DNA from: Trinickia acidisoli
GTDB taxonomy: Bacteria; Pseudomonadota; Gammaproteobacteria; Burkholderiales; Burkholderiaceae
Direction: 5' to 3'
Length of the DNA: 64,000 bases
Assembly: GCF_017315725.1 (NCBI RefSeq)
Contig: NZ_JAFLRG010000001.1
Location: 3,286,001-3,350,000, forward strand
The translations under genes and the position numbers were made by a program. The notes under the pieces are model-generated. The model saw only the letters and a program-made list of their open reading frames with translations, was not told the DNA's origin and made no database searches. Shown here one piece after another: positions 8,283 through 17,201 of the stretch. Every line of letters starts with the position of its first letter. Positions within the stretch are counted from its first letter, which is position 1.

Positions 8283-9131
8283 ATGAACACCACCTTGGCG
8301 ACTTTCGAAAAAGACGTAATCGATGCTTCGGCGTTCGCGCCCGTCCTAGTCGATTTCTGGGCGCCGTGGTGTGGCCCCTGCAAATCGCTCGGCCCGCTGC
8401 TGGAAAAGCTGGAGCACGAATACGCGGGCCGCTGGCGGCTCGTGAAAGTCAACGTCGACGAGAACCCGCAGCTCGCCGCGCATTTTCAGGTGCGCAGCAT
8501 TCCGCACGTCGTGGCGTTCGCGCTCGGGCGTCCCGTCGACCAATTCACGGGCGTGCTGCCCGAAAACCAGTTGCGCGCCTTCATCGATCGGCTCGTACCG
8601 AACCCGGCCGAGGTGGAGCATCGCACCGCCCTGCAAGCGCTCGAGGCAGGCCAGCGCGGCGTCGCGCTGGACCACCTGCAAGCGGCGCTCGCGCTCGACC
8701 CAGGCTTCGACGAGGCACGGCTCGACCTGATCGAGCTCTTGCTCGACGAGGATCAAATCGACGACGCACGCCGCGAAGCGGAGTTGCTCTCGCCGAAAAT
8801 CACGCAGGGCATCGATGCCCGCTACAACTCACTGAAGACGCGGCTCGACGCCCTCGATGCGGCCACGGATCTGCCGCCGACCGATTCGCTGGAAGCCACC
8901 GTCGCGACAAACCCGGACAATCTGGAGGCGCGCTTGGACTTGGCGAACGCGCTGATCGCGCGACGCGCCTATGCGCCCGCGCTCGAGCACCTGCTCGAGA
9001 TCGTCAGACGCGATCGGTCGTTTCGTGACGATGTCGGCCGCAAGACGATGCTCTCCGTCTTCGACCTGGCGGCGCACCGCCCCGAACTCGTCTTGGAATG
9101 GCGCCGTAAGCTCAGCGCCATGCTGAACTGA
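8283..9131 (+). CDS. cnoX: Thioredoxin-TPR co-chaperone (YbbN/CnoX family)
   Basis: The N-terminal thioredoxin domain (about 1-110) has the active-site motif WAPWCGPCKSLGPLL. It is followed by tetratricopeptide-like repeats (about 115-282), the CnoX/YbbN layout. In E. coli CnoX the motif is SxxC with little reductase activity and the protein holds clients for GroEL/DnaK. Here both cysteines (CGPC) are kept, so redox activity is plausible. Length 282, normal. Transcribed rightward and converging on tcdA 17 bp away. Confidence 0.9.
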   Translation: MNTTLATFEKDVIDASAFAPVLVDFWAPWCGPCKSLGPLLEKLEHEYAGRWRLVKVNVDENPQLAAHFQVRSIPHVVAFALGRPVDQFTGVLPENQLRAFIDRLVPNPAEVEHRTALQALEAGQRGVALDHLQAALALDPGFDEARLDLIELLLDEDQIDDARREAELLSPKITQGIDARYNSLKTRLDALDAATDLPPTDSLEATVATNPDNLEARLDLANALIARRAYAPALEHLLEIVRRDRSFRDDVGRKTMLSVFDLAAHRPELVLEWRRKLSAMLN

Positions 9132-9148
9132 ACCCCGCGGCGTGGCCC

Positions 9149-10021
9149 TCAGCCGGCGGCCTTCGCCAATGCCCGCAGCACGTGGGCGGCCGCAGCGAAC
9201 CCGAAGCTGGCCGTCACGCACACGCTCGAACCGAACCCCGCGCAATTGAGCCCGACGGGCCCCGCGTGACCGGGTGAAGTGCTCAAATGTTGGGCAACAT
9301 CGTCCATATCGCAGACGGCCGCTTCGGGATAGATGAGCGGTTCGTCGGAATAGACGGCGCTCACTTTGAATTTCGCCTTGGGCCCGCGCGGAAAACCGTG
9401 CTGCTTGCGCAATTGCGCGCGCACTTTCGAGAGCAGCGGGTCCTGGATCGTCAAAGCGAGATCGTCGATGCGAATACGCGTCGGATCGAGCTGCCCGCCC
9501 GCTCCGCCCACCGCAATGAGCGGTTGCCCGCGCGCGACGCACCAGGCGATGAGCGCCGTTTTCGTGCGCACGCTATCGATCGCGTCGACGACGTAGTCGA
9601 AACCGCCACCGAGCAGGGCATCGAAATTGCCGGGATCGACGAAATCTTCGACGCGGCGCACCTCGCACGCGCGATCGATCAGCGCGATGCGTTCGGCCAT
9701 GGCATCGACCTTGGGCTTGCCGTAATTGCCATCCAGCGCGTGCACTTGCCGGTTCGTGTTGCTTTCGGCTACGTTGTCGAGATCGATCAGCGTGAGCGTG
9801 CCGATGGCGCTCCGGGCAAGCGCCTCGGCCACCCATGAGCCCACTCCGCCGATTCCGATCACCGCCACGTGCGCGCGCTCGAACGCGGCCAGTGCGCGCG
9901 AGCCGTAAAGCCGCGCAATGCCGCCGAATCGGCGCGCGCGGTCGGCCTGTTCGGCGTCGTCGACGATGCTGAGCACGGGAGTAAGATCGGAATTCATCGC
10001 GGTGGCGCGCGGGCTGGACAT
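9149..10021 (-). CDS. tcdA: tRNA threonylcarbamoyladenosine dehydratase
   Basis: E1/ThiF-like ATP-dependent enzyme that dehydrates t6A37 to the cyclic ct6A. The 290-residue protein shows RFGGIARLYGSRALAAFER, the nucleotide-binding loop VAVIGIGGVGSWVAEAL, then LIDLDNVAESNTNRQ and the family-typical RGPKAKFKVSAVYSDEP. It belongs to the YgdL/CsdL group, not MoeB/ThiF, because there are no zinc-binding CxxC pairs. The ATG at 10021 gives MSSPRATAMNSDL; a second ATG at 9997 is possible. It works after TsaE in the same modification pathway. Confidence 0.92.
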   Translation of the reverse strand: MSSPRATAMNSDLTPVLSIVDDAEQADRARRFGGIARLYGSRALAAFERAHVAVIGIGGVGSWVAEALARSAIGTLTLIDLDNVAESNTNRQVHALDGNYGKPKVDAMAERIALIDRACEVRRVEDFVDPGNFDALLGGGFDYVVDAIDSVRTKTALIAWCVARGQPLIAVGGAGGQLDPTRIRIDDLALTIQDPLLSKVRAQLRKQHGFPRGPKAKFKVSAVYSDEPLIYPEAAVCDMDDVAQHLSTSPGHAGPVGLNCAGFGSSVCVTASFGFAAAAHVLRALAKAAG

Positions 10022-10197
10022 GATGCCTGTAAATCGTACGAGCGAGGCCTGTATTGTGCCTCATCGAGCCGAGCCGGGCCGCTCGCATGGCGGGTGGCTG
10101 GCGTGCTCGCTTGCCCGCATTGCGGCGGCCCGACACACGGCACGTTTTTCGCGGGTTGGCTATACTGACCCCGACTGTGTAGTGGTCGCATAACAAC

Positions 10198-10836
10198 ATG
10201 ACAACGCTCGCCGATCTCCGAATAGACTATGCGCGCGGCTCGCTCGATGAAACGAGCGCCGACGCCGATCCGATCCGCCAATTCGACGCCTGGTTCAAGC
10301 AGGCCTTGGACGCGCGCCTGCCCGAGCCCAACACGATGACGCTCGCCACCGTGGACGCGCGCGGCTATCCCTCGACGCGCATCGTGCTCATCAAGGGCGT
10401 CGACGAGCGCGGCTTCGTCTTCTTCACGAACTACGAAAGCCGCAAGGGGCAGGACCTGGCGGTCAATCCGCACGCGTGCCTGCTGTTCTACTGGATCGAG
10501 CTCGAGCGCCAAGTGCGTATCGAAGGCACGGTGGTGAAAACAAGCGCGCAAGAGAGCGACGCCTATTTCAACTCCCGCCCGCTGGGTTCGCGCATCGGCG
10601 CCTGGGCGTCGGATCAGAGCCGGCCGATCGAGAGCCGTGCGCTGCTCGAGGCGCGCGAGAAATCGTTTGCCGAGCGCTTCGGCGAAAGCCCGCCGCGGCC
10701 GCCGCACTGGGGCGGCTACCGTCTCGTGCCCGACACGATCGAATTCTGGCAAGGACGTCCGTCGCGACTGCACGACAGGATTCTTTACACGCGCCAAAGC
10801 GCGGGCGGCTGGCGCCTCTCGCGGCTTTCGCCGTGA
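10198..10836 (+). CDS. pdxH: Pyridoxamine 5'-phosphate oxidase
   Basis: FMN-dependent oxidase that makes pyridoxal 5'-phosphate from PNP or PMP. At 212 residues it matches the family: [34 protein letters not shown] for FMN binding, [16 protein letters not shown], and the C-terminal [18 protein letters not shown] followed by [17 protein letters not shown] at 10161-10166, about 30 nt upstream, is a candidate -10. It diverges from tcdA across 176 bp. Confidence 0.95.
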   Translation: MTTLADLRIDYARGSLDETSADADPIRQFDAWFKQALDARLPEPNTMTLATVDARGYPSTRIVLIKGVDERGFVFFTNYESRKGQDLAVNPHACLLFYWIELERQVRIEGTVVKTSAQESDAYFNSRPLGSRIGAWASDQSRPIESRALLEAREKSFAERFGESPPRPPHWGGYRLVPDTIEFWQGRPSRLHDRILYTRQSAGGWRLSRLSP

Positions 10837-11000
10837 CGGCGAGCTGACGCGCGCCGGCGCGCTGCCCGCGTGCAACCGCGGGCGGGCAGCACGCTCGATC
10901 GTCTTTGCAAGAACCCGCCGCCCGCATTCGCGCACGCGACGCGCGGACGGCTGCTTTGCTCTACTTTGCTTTGCATTTTCAACGTACACGGAGAAAAGGC

Positions 11001-12221
11001 ATGTTCTGGGAGAAAAAGCTGACGCAGTGGGTGGACGACGTGCGCAACAAGACGAACCTGCCGGCGCGCCTCGTCTTATGGAATGGGCAGCAACTCGACT
11101 TCGGCAGCTTTGCGGCGCCGCAGGTCACGCTGAAGGTCAACTCGGCCTCGGCGCTGCCGCTGTTGCTCGAGCCGAGCCTCGACAATCTCGGCGAAGCTTA
11201 CGTGAAGGGCAAGATCGATATCGAGGGCAAGCTCTCGGACATCATCTCGATCGGCTACTCGCTCGCCAAGAACACGGTGACGAGTGCGGGCAAGCTGGCC
11301 CGCGTGCGGCGCTACTTCAATCACACGAAGACGTCGGACAAGAAGGCGATCCAATATCACTACGACGTCTCGAACGAGTTCTACAAGCTCTGGCTCGACG
11401 AGAACTTGGTTTATTCGTGTGCCTACTTCGAAAACGGCGACGAAGACCTGGGCACCGCGCAGCTCAAGAAGATCGACCACATTCTGACGAAGATTCGACT
11501 GCAACCAGGCCAGCGCCTGCTCGACATCGGCTGCGGCTGGGGTGCGCTCGTCTTGCGCGCGGCGAGCAAATTCGGCGCGCAGTGCGTCGGCGTCACGCTT
11601 TCGCAGAATCAGTTCGACCTTGCCACCGCGCGCGTGAAAGCCGCGGGCCTGGCCGACAAGATCGAAATTCGTCTGCAAGATTATCGCGACATCGAAGGGC
11701 AGTTCGACCGCATCACGAGCGTGGGCATGTTCGAGCACGTCGGGCGCAAGAACCTGCCGACCTATTTCGGCAAAATCCGCGAACTGCTCGTCGACGAAGG
11801 CATCGCGATGAACCACGGCATTACGTCCACCGACTATGACAGCGGCGAGACGGCGCTTGGCGGCGGCGAGTTCATCGATCGCTACGTGTTTCCCGACGGC
11901 GAGTTGCCGCACATCAGCCTCGCGCTCGAAGCGATGCAGCGCGGCGGGCTCGAAGCAATCGACGTGGAAAGCTTACGGCGCCATTACGCGCATACGCTCG
12001 AGATCTGGACCGAGAACTTCGAAACGCACAGCGAGAAGCTGAAAACGCTCGTCGACGACGAAAAGTTTCGGATCTGGCGCGTGTATCTGGCCGGCTGCGC
12101 TTATGCGTTCGAGAACGACGACGTCTCGCTGTTTCAGATCGTCTGCCGCAAGGCCGGCCGCAGCGCGCAGACGTTGCCTTGGTCGCGCCGCTACATGTAC
12201 GATCGGCCGCTCAGCGCGTAG
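11001..12221 (+). CDS. cfa: Cyclopropane-fatty-acyl-phospholipid synthase
   Basis: SAM-dependent enzyme that converts unsaturated acyl chains of membrane lipids to cyclopropane rings. About 406 residues. The N-terminal SCP-like domain is followed by the catalytic part: HYDVSNEFYKLWLDENLVYS, the SAM motif LDIGCGWGALVLRAA, and GMFEHVGRKNLPTYF. All are intact. The ATG at 11001 (MFWEKKLTQW) follows GGAGAAAAGGC; the upstream in-frame extension has no family similarity. It lies downstream of pdxH with 164 bp between. Confidence 0.93.
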   Translation: MFWEKKLTQWVDDVRNKTNLPARLVLWNGQQLDFGSFAAPQVTLKVNSASALPLLLEPSLDNLGEAYVKGKIDIEGKLSDIISIGYSLAKNTVTSAGKLARVRRYFNHTKTSDKKAIQYHYDVSNEFYKLWLDENLVYSCAYFENGDEDLGTAQLKKIDHILTKIRLQPGQRLLDIGCGWGALVLRAASKFGAQCVGVTLSQNQFDLATARVKAAGLADKIEIRLQDYRDIEGQFDRITSVGMFEHVGRKNLPTYFGKIRELLVDEGIAMNHGITSTDYDSGETALGGGEFIDRYVFPDGELPHISLALEAMQRGGLEAIDVESLRRHYAHTLEIWTENFETHSEKLKTLVDDEKFRIWRVYLAGCAYAFENDDVSLFQIVCRKAGRSAQTLPWSRRYMYDRPLSA

Positions 12222-12260
12222 CGCGTGCACGAAGGGCCCGTTGCAAGGGCCCGGCATTCG

Positions 12261-13460
12261 ATGGCAGCAAGCAAAGACAACGACGATACGCAATTCGATC
12301 TGTTCGGCCATCCGGACGCAGGCTCGCCGCAGCCGGCGTCCGAATCGCCTCGATCGGCCGCTCCCGATACCGCCCCCGACGACGGTGGCGGCCCTCCCGC
12401 CAAGCGCACCCGTCGCGCGCGAGCCGTACTCGCGGCGACACCTTCGCCCGACATGCTGGACGCCGCGCAGGCATTGCCGCGTCACGTGCATCTGGGCACG
12501 TCGTCGTGGTCGTTTCCGGGCTGGGAAGGCATCGTCTACGGCGAGGCTTACAGCGACTCGAAGCTGGCACGCGATGGTCTGACCGCCTACGGCGCGCACC
12601 CGCTGCTGCGCACGGTCAGCATCGACCGCTCGTTTTACGCGCCGCTGTCGGTGGCCGACTATCTGCGCTACGCGCAACAGGTCCCGGACGACTTCCGCTT
12701 CATCGTCAAGGCGCCGGCTTCGGTGACGGATGCCACGCTGCGGGCAGAACGCGGCGAACCGATCGCGGACAATCCCTGCTTTCTCGATGCACGGCTCGCC
12801 GCCGCCGAATTCGTGACGCCATGTATCGAAGGCCTTGGCGCCAAGGCCGGCTCGCTCGTGTTCCAGTTTCCGCCGCTGCCCGAGCGCATCCTCGCCGACC
12901 CTAGCGCATTCGTCGAACGGCTCGGCGCGTTTTTCGACGCGCTGCCGCAACTAGCGGCGGCCGGCGATGCCGGCGGTGGTGCGCCGAGCCCCTGCTACGC
13001 ATTGGAGATTCGTGATGCCTGCCTGCTCACGCCGCGGCTGATCCGTATGCTGCGCGAGCGCGGCATACGCTACTGCGTGGGGCTGCATGCGCGCATGCCC
13101 GACCCCTTGCGCCAAGCGGCTGCCCTCGCGCTGCTCGACGGCGAGACGCCACGCGGGCCGCTCATCGTGCGCTGGAGCCTGCACGGCGGGTTCAAGTATG
13201 AACAAGCGAAGGCGAAGTACGAGCCGTTCAATCGGCTCGTCGATGAAGATCCGGCCACGCGCGCGGCGCTCGCCGAACTGGCCGCGCGCTACGCCATCGC
13301 CGGGCAACCCGTGCTGATCGTCACGAACAACAAAGCGGAAGGATCGGCGCCGCTCACGTGCGCGGCACTCGCGCGCGAAATCGCGGCGGCCTGCGCCCGG
13401 TTGCGGGAAGAGACGCCGCCGGACGATACGAACACGGCGGCGGCTGCGGATTTGGATTGA
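12261..13460 (+). CDS. DUF72 domain-containing protein (YecE family)
   Basis: Member of the DUF72/YecE family, a TIM-barrel-like fold of unknown biochemical role. The family signature is visible as HVHLGTSSWSFPGWEG, then LRTVSIDRSFYAPLS, FRFIVKAP and, near the C-terminus, the VIVTNNKAEGSAP-like stretch (here LIVTNNKAEGSAPL). The first 70 residues are acidic/proline-rich and lie outside the domain. The start is uncertain: ATG 12261 (MAASKDNDD) or an upstream GTG at 12225. I infer no function. It converges on msrA. Confidence 0.85.
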   Translation: MAASKDNDDTQFDLFGHPDAGSPQPASESPRSAAPDTAPDDGGGPPAKRTRRARAVLAATPSPDMLDAAQALPRHVHLGTSSWSFPGWEGIVYGEAYSDSKLARDGLTAYGAHPLLRTVSIDRSFYAPLSVADYLRYAQQVPDDFRFIVKAPASVTDATLRAERGEPIADNPCFLDARLAAAEFVTPCIEGLGAKAGSLVFQFPPLPERILADPSAFVERLGAFFDALPQLAAAGDAGGGAPSPCYALEIRDACLLTPRLIRMLRERGIRYCVGLHARMPDPLRQAAALALLDGETPRGPLIVRWSLHGGFKYEQAKAKYEPFNRLVDEDPATRAALAELAARYAIAGQPVLIVTNNKAEGSAPLTCAALAREIAAACARLREETPPDDTNTAAAADLD

Positions 13461-13478
13461 TCACCCGCCGCAACTCGT

Positions 13479-13498
13479 GGCGGTGTCCGAGCACCGCC
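13479..13498. terminator. Short hairpin between DUF72 gene and msrA
   Basis: A 7-bp GGCGGTG/CACCGCC stem with a 6-nt loop lies in the 53-bp gap between convergent stops. No T-run on either side, so its role as a terminator is a guess from position. Confidence 0.35.
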
Positions 13499-13513
13499 GC
13501 ATCGGCTGCGGTC

Positions 13514-14065
13514 CTATACCCCCGGGCGCATCCAGCCGGCGAACTTCGCGCGAAACTTCGCGACTTTCGGTGCCACGACGAACGCGCAATAGCCTTGCTC
13601 GGGATGCTGAGCGAAGTACCGTTGATGGTAGGCCTCCGCCGGCCAGTAATTGCCGTCGAGCGCGTGCACTTCGGTGACGATCGGCGCGTCGTACACACGG
13701 TCGCGCTCGAGCTCGCGAATCGTCTCGAACGCAATCTCGCGCTGACGATCGCTGTGTGCAAACACGACGGACCGGTACTGCTCGCCGACGTCGTTGCCCT
13801 GCCGATTCAACTGGGTCGGGTCGTGAATCGAGAAGAAGATCTTGAGCACCTCGTGATAGCTGATCCGCGAAGGATCGAATTCGACCTTCACTACCTCGGC
13901 ATGGCCGGTTCCGCCGTCGCAGACCTGCTCGTAGGTCGGCCGCTCGAGCCTGCCGCCCGCGTAGCCCGATTCAACGCTCGTCACGCCTTCGACGTCGAGA
14001 TAAACGGCTTCGAGACACCAGAAGCACCCGCCGCCCAACGTGGCGGTTTCGGTTGTCTGACTCAT
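13514..14065 (-). CDS. msrA: Peptide methionine (S)-S-oxide reductase MsrA
   Basis: Repairs oxidised methionine, S-epimer, in free and protein-bound form. The catalytic motif GGGCFWCLEAVY is at residues 11-22, followed by the family motifs VESGYAGG, YEQVCDGGTGHAEVV and LNRQGNDVGEQYRS. Length 183 residues. The start has GGAG 12-13 nt upstream of ATG 14065. It stands alone, diverging from the flavin reductase gene; the 284-bp gap between them holds no gene I can support, only a TTAAAAT stretch near 14229 that could be a -10 element. Confidence 0.95.
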   Translation of the reverse strand: MSQTTETATLGGGCFWCLEAVYLDVEGVTSVESGYAGGRLERPTYEQVCDGGTGHAEVVKVEFDPSRISYHEVLKIFFSIHDPTQLNRQGNDVGEQYRSVVFAHSDRQREIAFETIRELERDRVYDAPIVTEVHALDGNYWPAEAYHQRYFAQHPEQGYCAFVVAPKVAKFRAKFAGWMRPGV

Positions 14066-14349
14066 GGCTTTCGCTCTCCTGTATCGTGCGCGGTACGGTG
14101 CAGCGCGTCATGGCGCGCACTGCGTTCCGAGAGACAAGCTTAGTGCGTTTTGAGACAAGATGGGAGCCGGCGCGCGCGTCCTCCGGCTTCCGGTGGGTGC
14201 CGGACGCGGCAAGATCGGCCGATTCCATTAAAATCTCGGCTACTCGCCGACTGACGCAACGATATTTCGACTTTGAACCTCTTCCTTTCGCCGGCCCTCC
14301 CGCATGCGTCGTATGCGGCTGCAGCACAGCACGATGGAGCCGCGGCACG

Positions 14350-14859
14350 ATGAAGCGCGCGGCCCCTCCGAACTTCGACGCCGCCGTCTTCCGGCGCGCA
14401 CTCGGTCAATTCGCCACGGGTGTGACGGTCATCACGACGCGCGCGCCGTCAGGGCAGTTGATTGGCATCACGGCAAGCTCGTTCAACTCGGTATCGCTCG
14501 ATCCGCCGCTCGTGCTGTGGAGCCTGGCGACGAAATCGGCATCGATGCCCGTGTTCCGCAGCAACAGCCATTACGTCGTCAACGTGCTGTCCGACTCGCA
14601 GATCGATCTTTGCCAGCGCTTCGCCACCGTGAAAGGCGATCGTTTCGCCGGCGTTTCGCATGCGGCGGGCGACACGGGCATGCCCGTCCTCGACGGCGCA
14701 CTCGCCTGGTTCGAATGTCATAACCGAAGCCGCTACGAGGAGGGCGACCACGTCATTTTCGTCGGCGAAGTGGAGCGCTGCGGCGTGCATCCCGACGCTG
14801 CCCAAATGGCGCCGCTCGTTTTTCACGGCGGCGCGTTTCATGGGTTGAAGTCGCTCTGA
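14350..14859 (+). CDS. Flavin reductase family protein
   Basis: FMN-binding split-barrel protein of the flavin reductase (HpaC/RutF-like) family, which reduces free flavin with NAD(P)H, often for a two-component monooxygenase. FATGVTVITTRAPSGQLIG, then ITASSFNSVSLDPPLVLWSL are the FMN-binding hallmarks, and FECHNRSRYEEGDHVIFVG closes the fold. About 169 residues. The ATG at 14350 (MKRAAPPNF) has GGAG 11 nt upstream. No monooxygenase partner is adjacent, so the substrate system is unknown. Confidence 0.88.
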   Translation: MKRAAPPNFDAAVFRRALGQFATGVTVITTRAPSGQLIGITASSFNSVSLDPPLVLWSLATKSASMPVFRSNSHYVVNVLSDSQIDLCQRFATVKGDRFAGVSHAAGDTGMPVLDGALAWFECHNRSRYEEGDHVIFVGEVERCGVHPDAAQMAPLVFHGGAFHGLKSL

Positions 14860-14935
14860 GCCCACTTGCTCGGCGGCAAAACGGCATGCCCGCGGCCGAG
14901 CCCGATGGGCCCCGCCGCCCACCTCCGTGCTTCGT

Positions 14936-15676
14936 TCAGACAACCGTTTCGAGCATCGCGCGACGATAGCGTCGGGTCGGCCCCTCCTGCGGCACGACAA
15001 CCCGGTTGCCGCGCACGATCTTGACGCGTTTCTCATCGGGCAGCTTGCATCGGCCGTTCGTCGCTTCACGAAGCAGTCTGTCGAAAAAGCCGGTTGCCTC
15101 GTGCGCGACGGCGCTCGGCCCGACTCTCCGCTTTCCGGCCATCGGGTGCGTGCATCCGCGATGTTTCTCGTTCAGTTGCGTGTCGAGAATGAGTGTCGGG
15201 ATCGTCAGCCATCCCGGATCGATGCCGACCGACAGCGCCTCGTGCTTGTAGCCGACGAGCCAGCCGACGTCGACGTGCCGATAAGACAAATGCGCAACGA
15301 GCCGGTCGAGAAAGTCGCCCTTGCCGACCAAGCAGCTTCGAAACGCCAGCAGGCCGACCTTCCTCAGCCCCCAGGTAGCCAGTTGCTCGGCGAACTGCGG
15401 TGCGCTCTGAAATCGATCGTCATTCTGCACACCCTCGGGACGACCGTGGCTCACGACGATCAGCTTGGTCGCAAGGTCGCTGAACGAGAGCGAATCGCGC
15501 GCGAATTCGGTGTATCCCGGCGGCAATCTGCCGGCCCACGCATGCCTTCCCGGAAAGCGATGAGAGAAACACCGGTTTGCCGGAATGGCGTAACGCATTC
15601 GCCACGCATCCGCGCACATTCGAATGGTGGCATCGGCGGGATCGAGGAGCAATACGGCCGCTTCGTTCCATTTCAA
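14936..15676 (-). CDS. Uncharacterised protein with clan CD-like His/Cys pattern
   Basis: I do not recognise a named family. About 246 residues, no signal peptide or membrane segment. Two stretches stand out: TKLIVVSHGRPEG (His at about 77) and, 38 residues on, VGLLAFRSCLVGKGDFL (Cys at about 115). A hydrophobic strand ending in His-Gly and a second ending in Cys is the catalytic layout of clan CD cysteine peptidases such as the C80 toxin self-cleavage domains; this is an inference from spacing only. The start appears to be TTG at 15676, because GGAGG lies 6 nt upstream; the frame is open further but without support. The C-terminus is basic. It is an orphan between the flavin reductase and the Lrp gene. 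Confidence 0.7.
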   Translation of the reverse strand: MKWNEAAVLLLDPADATIRMCADAWRMRYAIPANRCFSHRFPGRHAWAGRLPPGYTEFARDSLSFSDLATKLIVVSHGRPEGVQNDDRFQSAPQFAEQLATWGLRKVGLLAFRSCLVGKGDFLDRLVAHLSYRHVDVGWLVGYKHEALSVGIDPGWLTIPTLILDTQLNEKHRGCTHPMAGKRRVGPSAVAHEATGFFDRLLREATNGRCKLPDEKRVKIVRGNRVVVPQEGPTRRYRRAMLETVV

Positions 15677-15865
15677 TTTTTGCCTCCGTTGCAATTGGGA
15701 CGAGCGGCCAAGCTAGACGCGGGCGACGCGCGCCCGCCTTCCGGCCTCGCCATCTCGGACCCAATTACCCCCAGGGCGGGAGATTCTCCGATTCTTCTCA
15801 AGTCCTGCTCCGGAGCGCATACGGCTGCAACTGCCGATGCGGCGGCGCCACGCGGCAGGTACGCG

Positions 15866-16354
15866 CTAGTGCTGCGGCTCCCGAACCGGCACCGGAACAC
15901 CCGAATCTTCCTTCAGCGTTTGCAGCACGATGTTGGAGCGAATGTCCATCACGCCGGGTGCCTTATACAGCTTGGAGAGCACGAACTCGGAGTAATGCTT
16001 GAGGTTCTGCGCGAGCACGCGCAGTACGTAGTGGCTCTCGCCCGTCACGACGAACGCGCCGACCACCTCGGGCCACGCCCGCACCGCTTCCGCGAAACGC
16101 TCGTGCCAATTCTCCTGATCGTTGCGCATCGAAACCTGAACGAAAGCCTCGAGTTCGAAACCGAGCGCTTCTCGATTCAGACACGCCCGGTAGCGCGCGA
16201 TGACACCCTGCTCTTCGAGCAACCGCAGTCGGCGCAGACAGGCCGACGGCGACAGCGAGATGCGGTCGGCCAGATCGAGGTTGCTGATCCGGCCTTCGTT
16301 CTGTAGGACGCTCAGAATACGGCAATCGGTGGCGTCCAGCGAGATCGCGTTCAT
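15866..16354 (-). CDS. Lrp/AsnC family regulator, probable kyn operon regulator
   Basis: The N-terminal winged helix-turn-helix (LDATDCRILSVLQNEGRISN, then LDLADRISLSPSACLRRLRLLEEQG) is followed by the effector-binding RAM domain (VVGAFVVTGESHYVLRVLA). 162 residues, typical of the family. It diverges from kynB across 129 bp, and in related bacteria an Lrp-type protein (KynR) in this position activates kynBUA in response to kynurenine. That role is inferred from position. The shared gap is AT-rich (about 16355-16400) compared with its surroundings. Confidence 0.9.
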   Translation of the reverse strand: MNAISLDATDCRILSVLQNEGRISNLDLADRISLSPSACLRRLRLLEEQGVIARYRACLNREALGFELEAFVQVSMRNDQENWHERFAEAVRAWPEVVGAFVVTGESHYVLRVLAQNLKHYSEFVLSKLYKAPGVMDIRSNIVLQTLKEDSGVPVPVREPQH

Positions 16355-16483
16355 TTTTGGCCCCCTTTTTAGGTTTATCTCGAATTATGTTCTAGTCTGC
16401 CCGGTTAGGGGCGAGAATTTCGCAAGCACTTTGCGCGCGAAGTTGCCTATCATCCTCGCAAGCTTCCCGATAAGTGAGGAGAC

Positions 16484-17119
16484 ATGCAGGAGACGATCTG
16501 GGACATCTCGCCGCCGCTCGACACGCGCACGCCGATCTGGCCTGGCGATACGCCCGTCGGCATCGAACGAATCTGGCGGATGGAGGCGGGCTCGCCCGTC
16601 AATGTCGCCCGGCTGACGTGCTCGCCGCACACGGGCGCGCACGCCGACGCGCCGCTGCACTACGACGCCGAGGGTGCCGCGATCGGCGCCGTGCCGCTTA
16701 CGCCCTATCTCGGCCCATGCCGCGTCGTCCATTGCATCGGCGCAGGGCCGCTCGTATTGCCCGAGCACGTGGTGCCGTATGCCGACGCCCTGCCGCCGCG
16801 CGTGTTGCTGCGCACCTACGAGCGCGCACCCGTCACGCATTGGGACGCAGCGTTTTGCGCGGTCGCGGCGCAGACGATCGACTTTCTCGCCGAGCACGGC
16901 GTCATGTTGATCGGCATCGATACGCCTTCGCTCGATCCTCAGGATTCCAAAACGATGGATGCGCACGGCCGCGTGCGGACGCATCGCATGTCGATCCTCG
17001 AAGGACTCGTGCTCGATGCCGTCGCGCCGGGCGACTACGAGTTGATTGCGCTGCCGCTCAAGTTCACGACGCTCGACGCGAGCCCCGTGCGCGCGGTGCT
17101 GCGCGCCCGCGTTGCCTAG
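16484..17119 (+). CDS. kynB: Arylformamidase (kynurenine formamidase) KynB
   Basis: Hydrolyses N-formylkynurenine to kynurenine, step two of the kynurenine pathway. 211 residues of the metal-dependent cyclase fold: [19 protein letters not shown] at the N-terminus, the metal-binding [16 protein letters not shown], then [25 protein letters not shown] immediately precedes ATG 16484. First gene of the kynB-kynU-kynA operon. Confidence 0.95.
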   Translation: MQETIWDISPPLDTRTPIWPGDTPVGIERIWRMEAGSPVNVARLTCSPHTGAHADAPLHYDAEGAAIGAVPLTPYLGPCRVVHCIGAGPLVLPEHVVPYADALPPRVLLRTYERAPVTHWDAAFCAVAAQTIDFLAEHGVMLIGIDTPSLDPQDSKTMDAHGRVRTHRMSILEGLVLDAVAPGDYELIALPLKFTTLDASPVRAVLRARVA

Positions 17120-17201
17120 CCTTGCGGCGCGCCGGGGCCCTCCGAGCATACCGAACGAAGCCTACCCTTTTCCATTGCCTCGACTTTTTCGAATCGACTT
17201 C

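Noticed and set aside
14053..14349. N-terminal extension of the flavin reductase gene
   Set aside because: The frame is open, but the upstream part shows no family similarity and lies in the msrA promoter region; ATG 14350 gives the normal family start.
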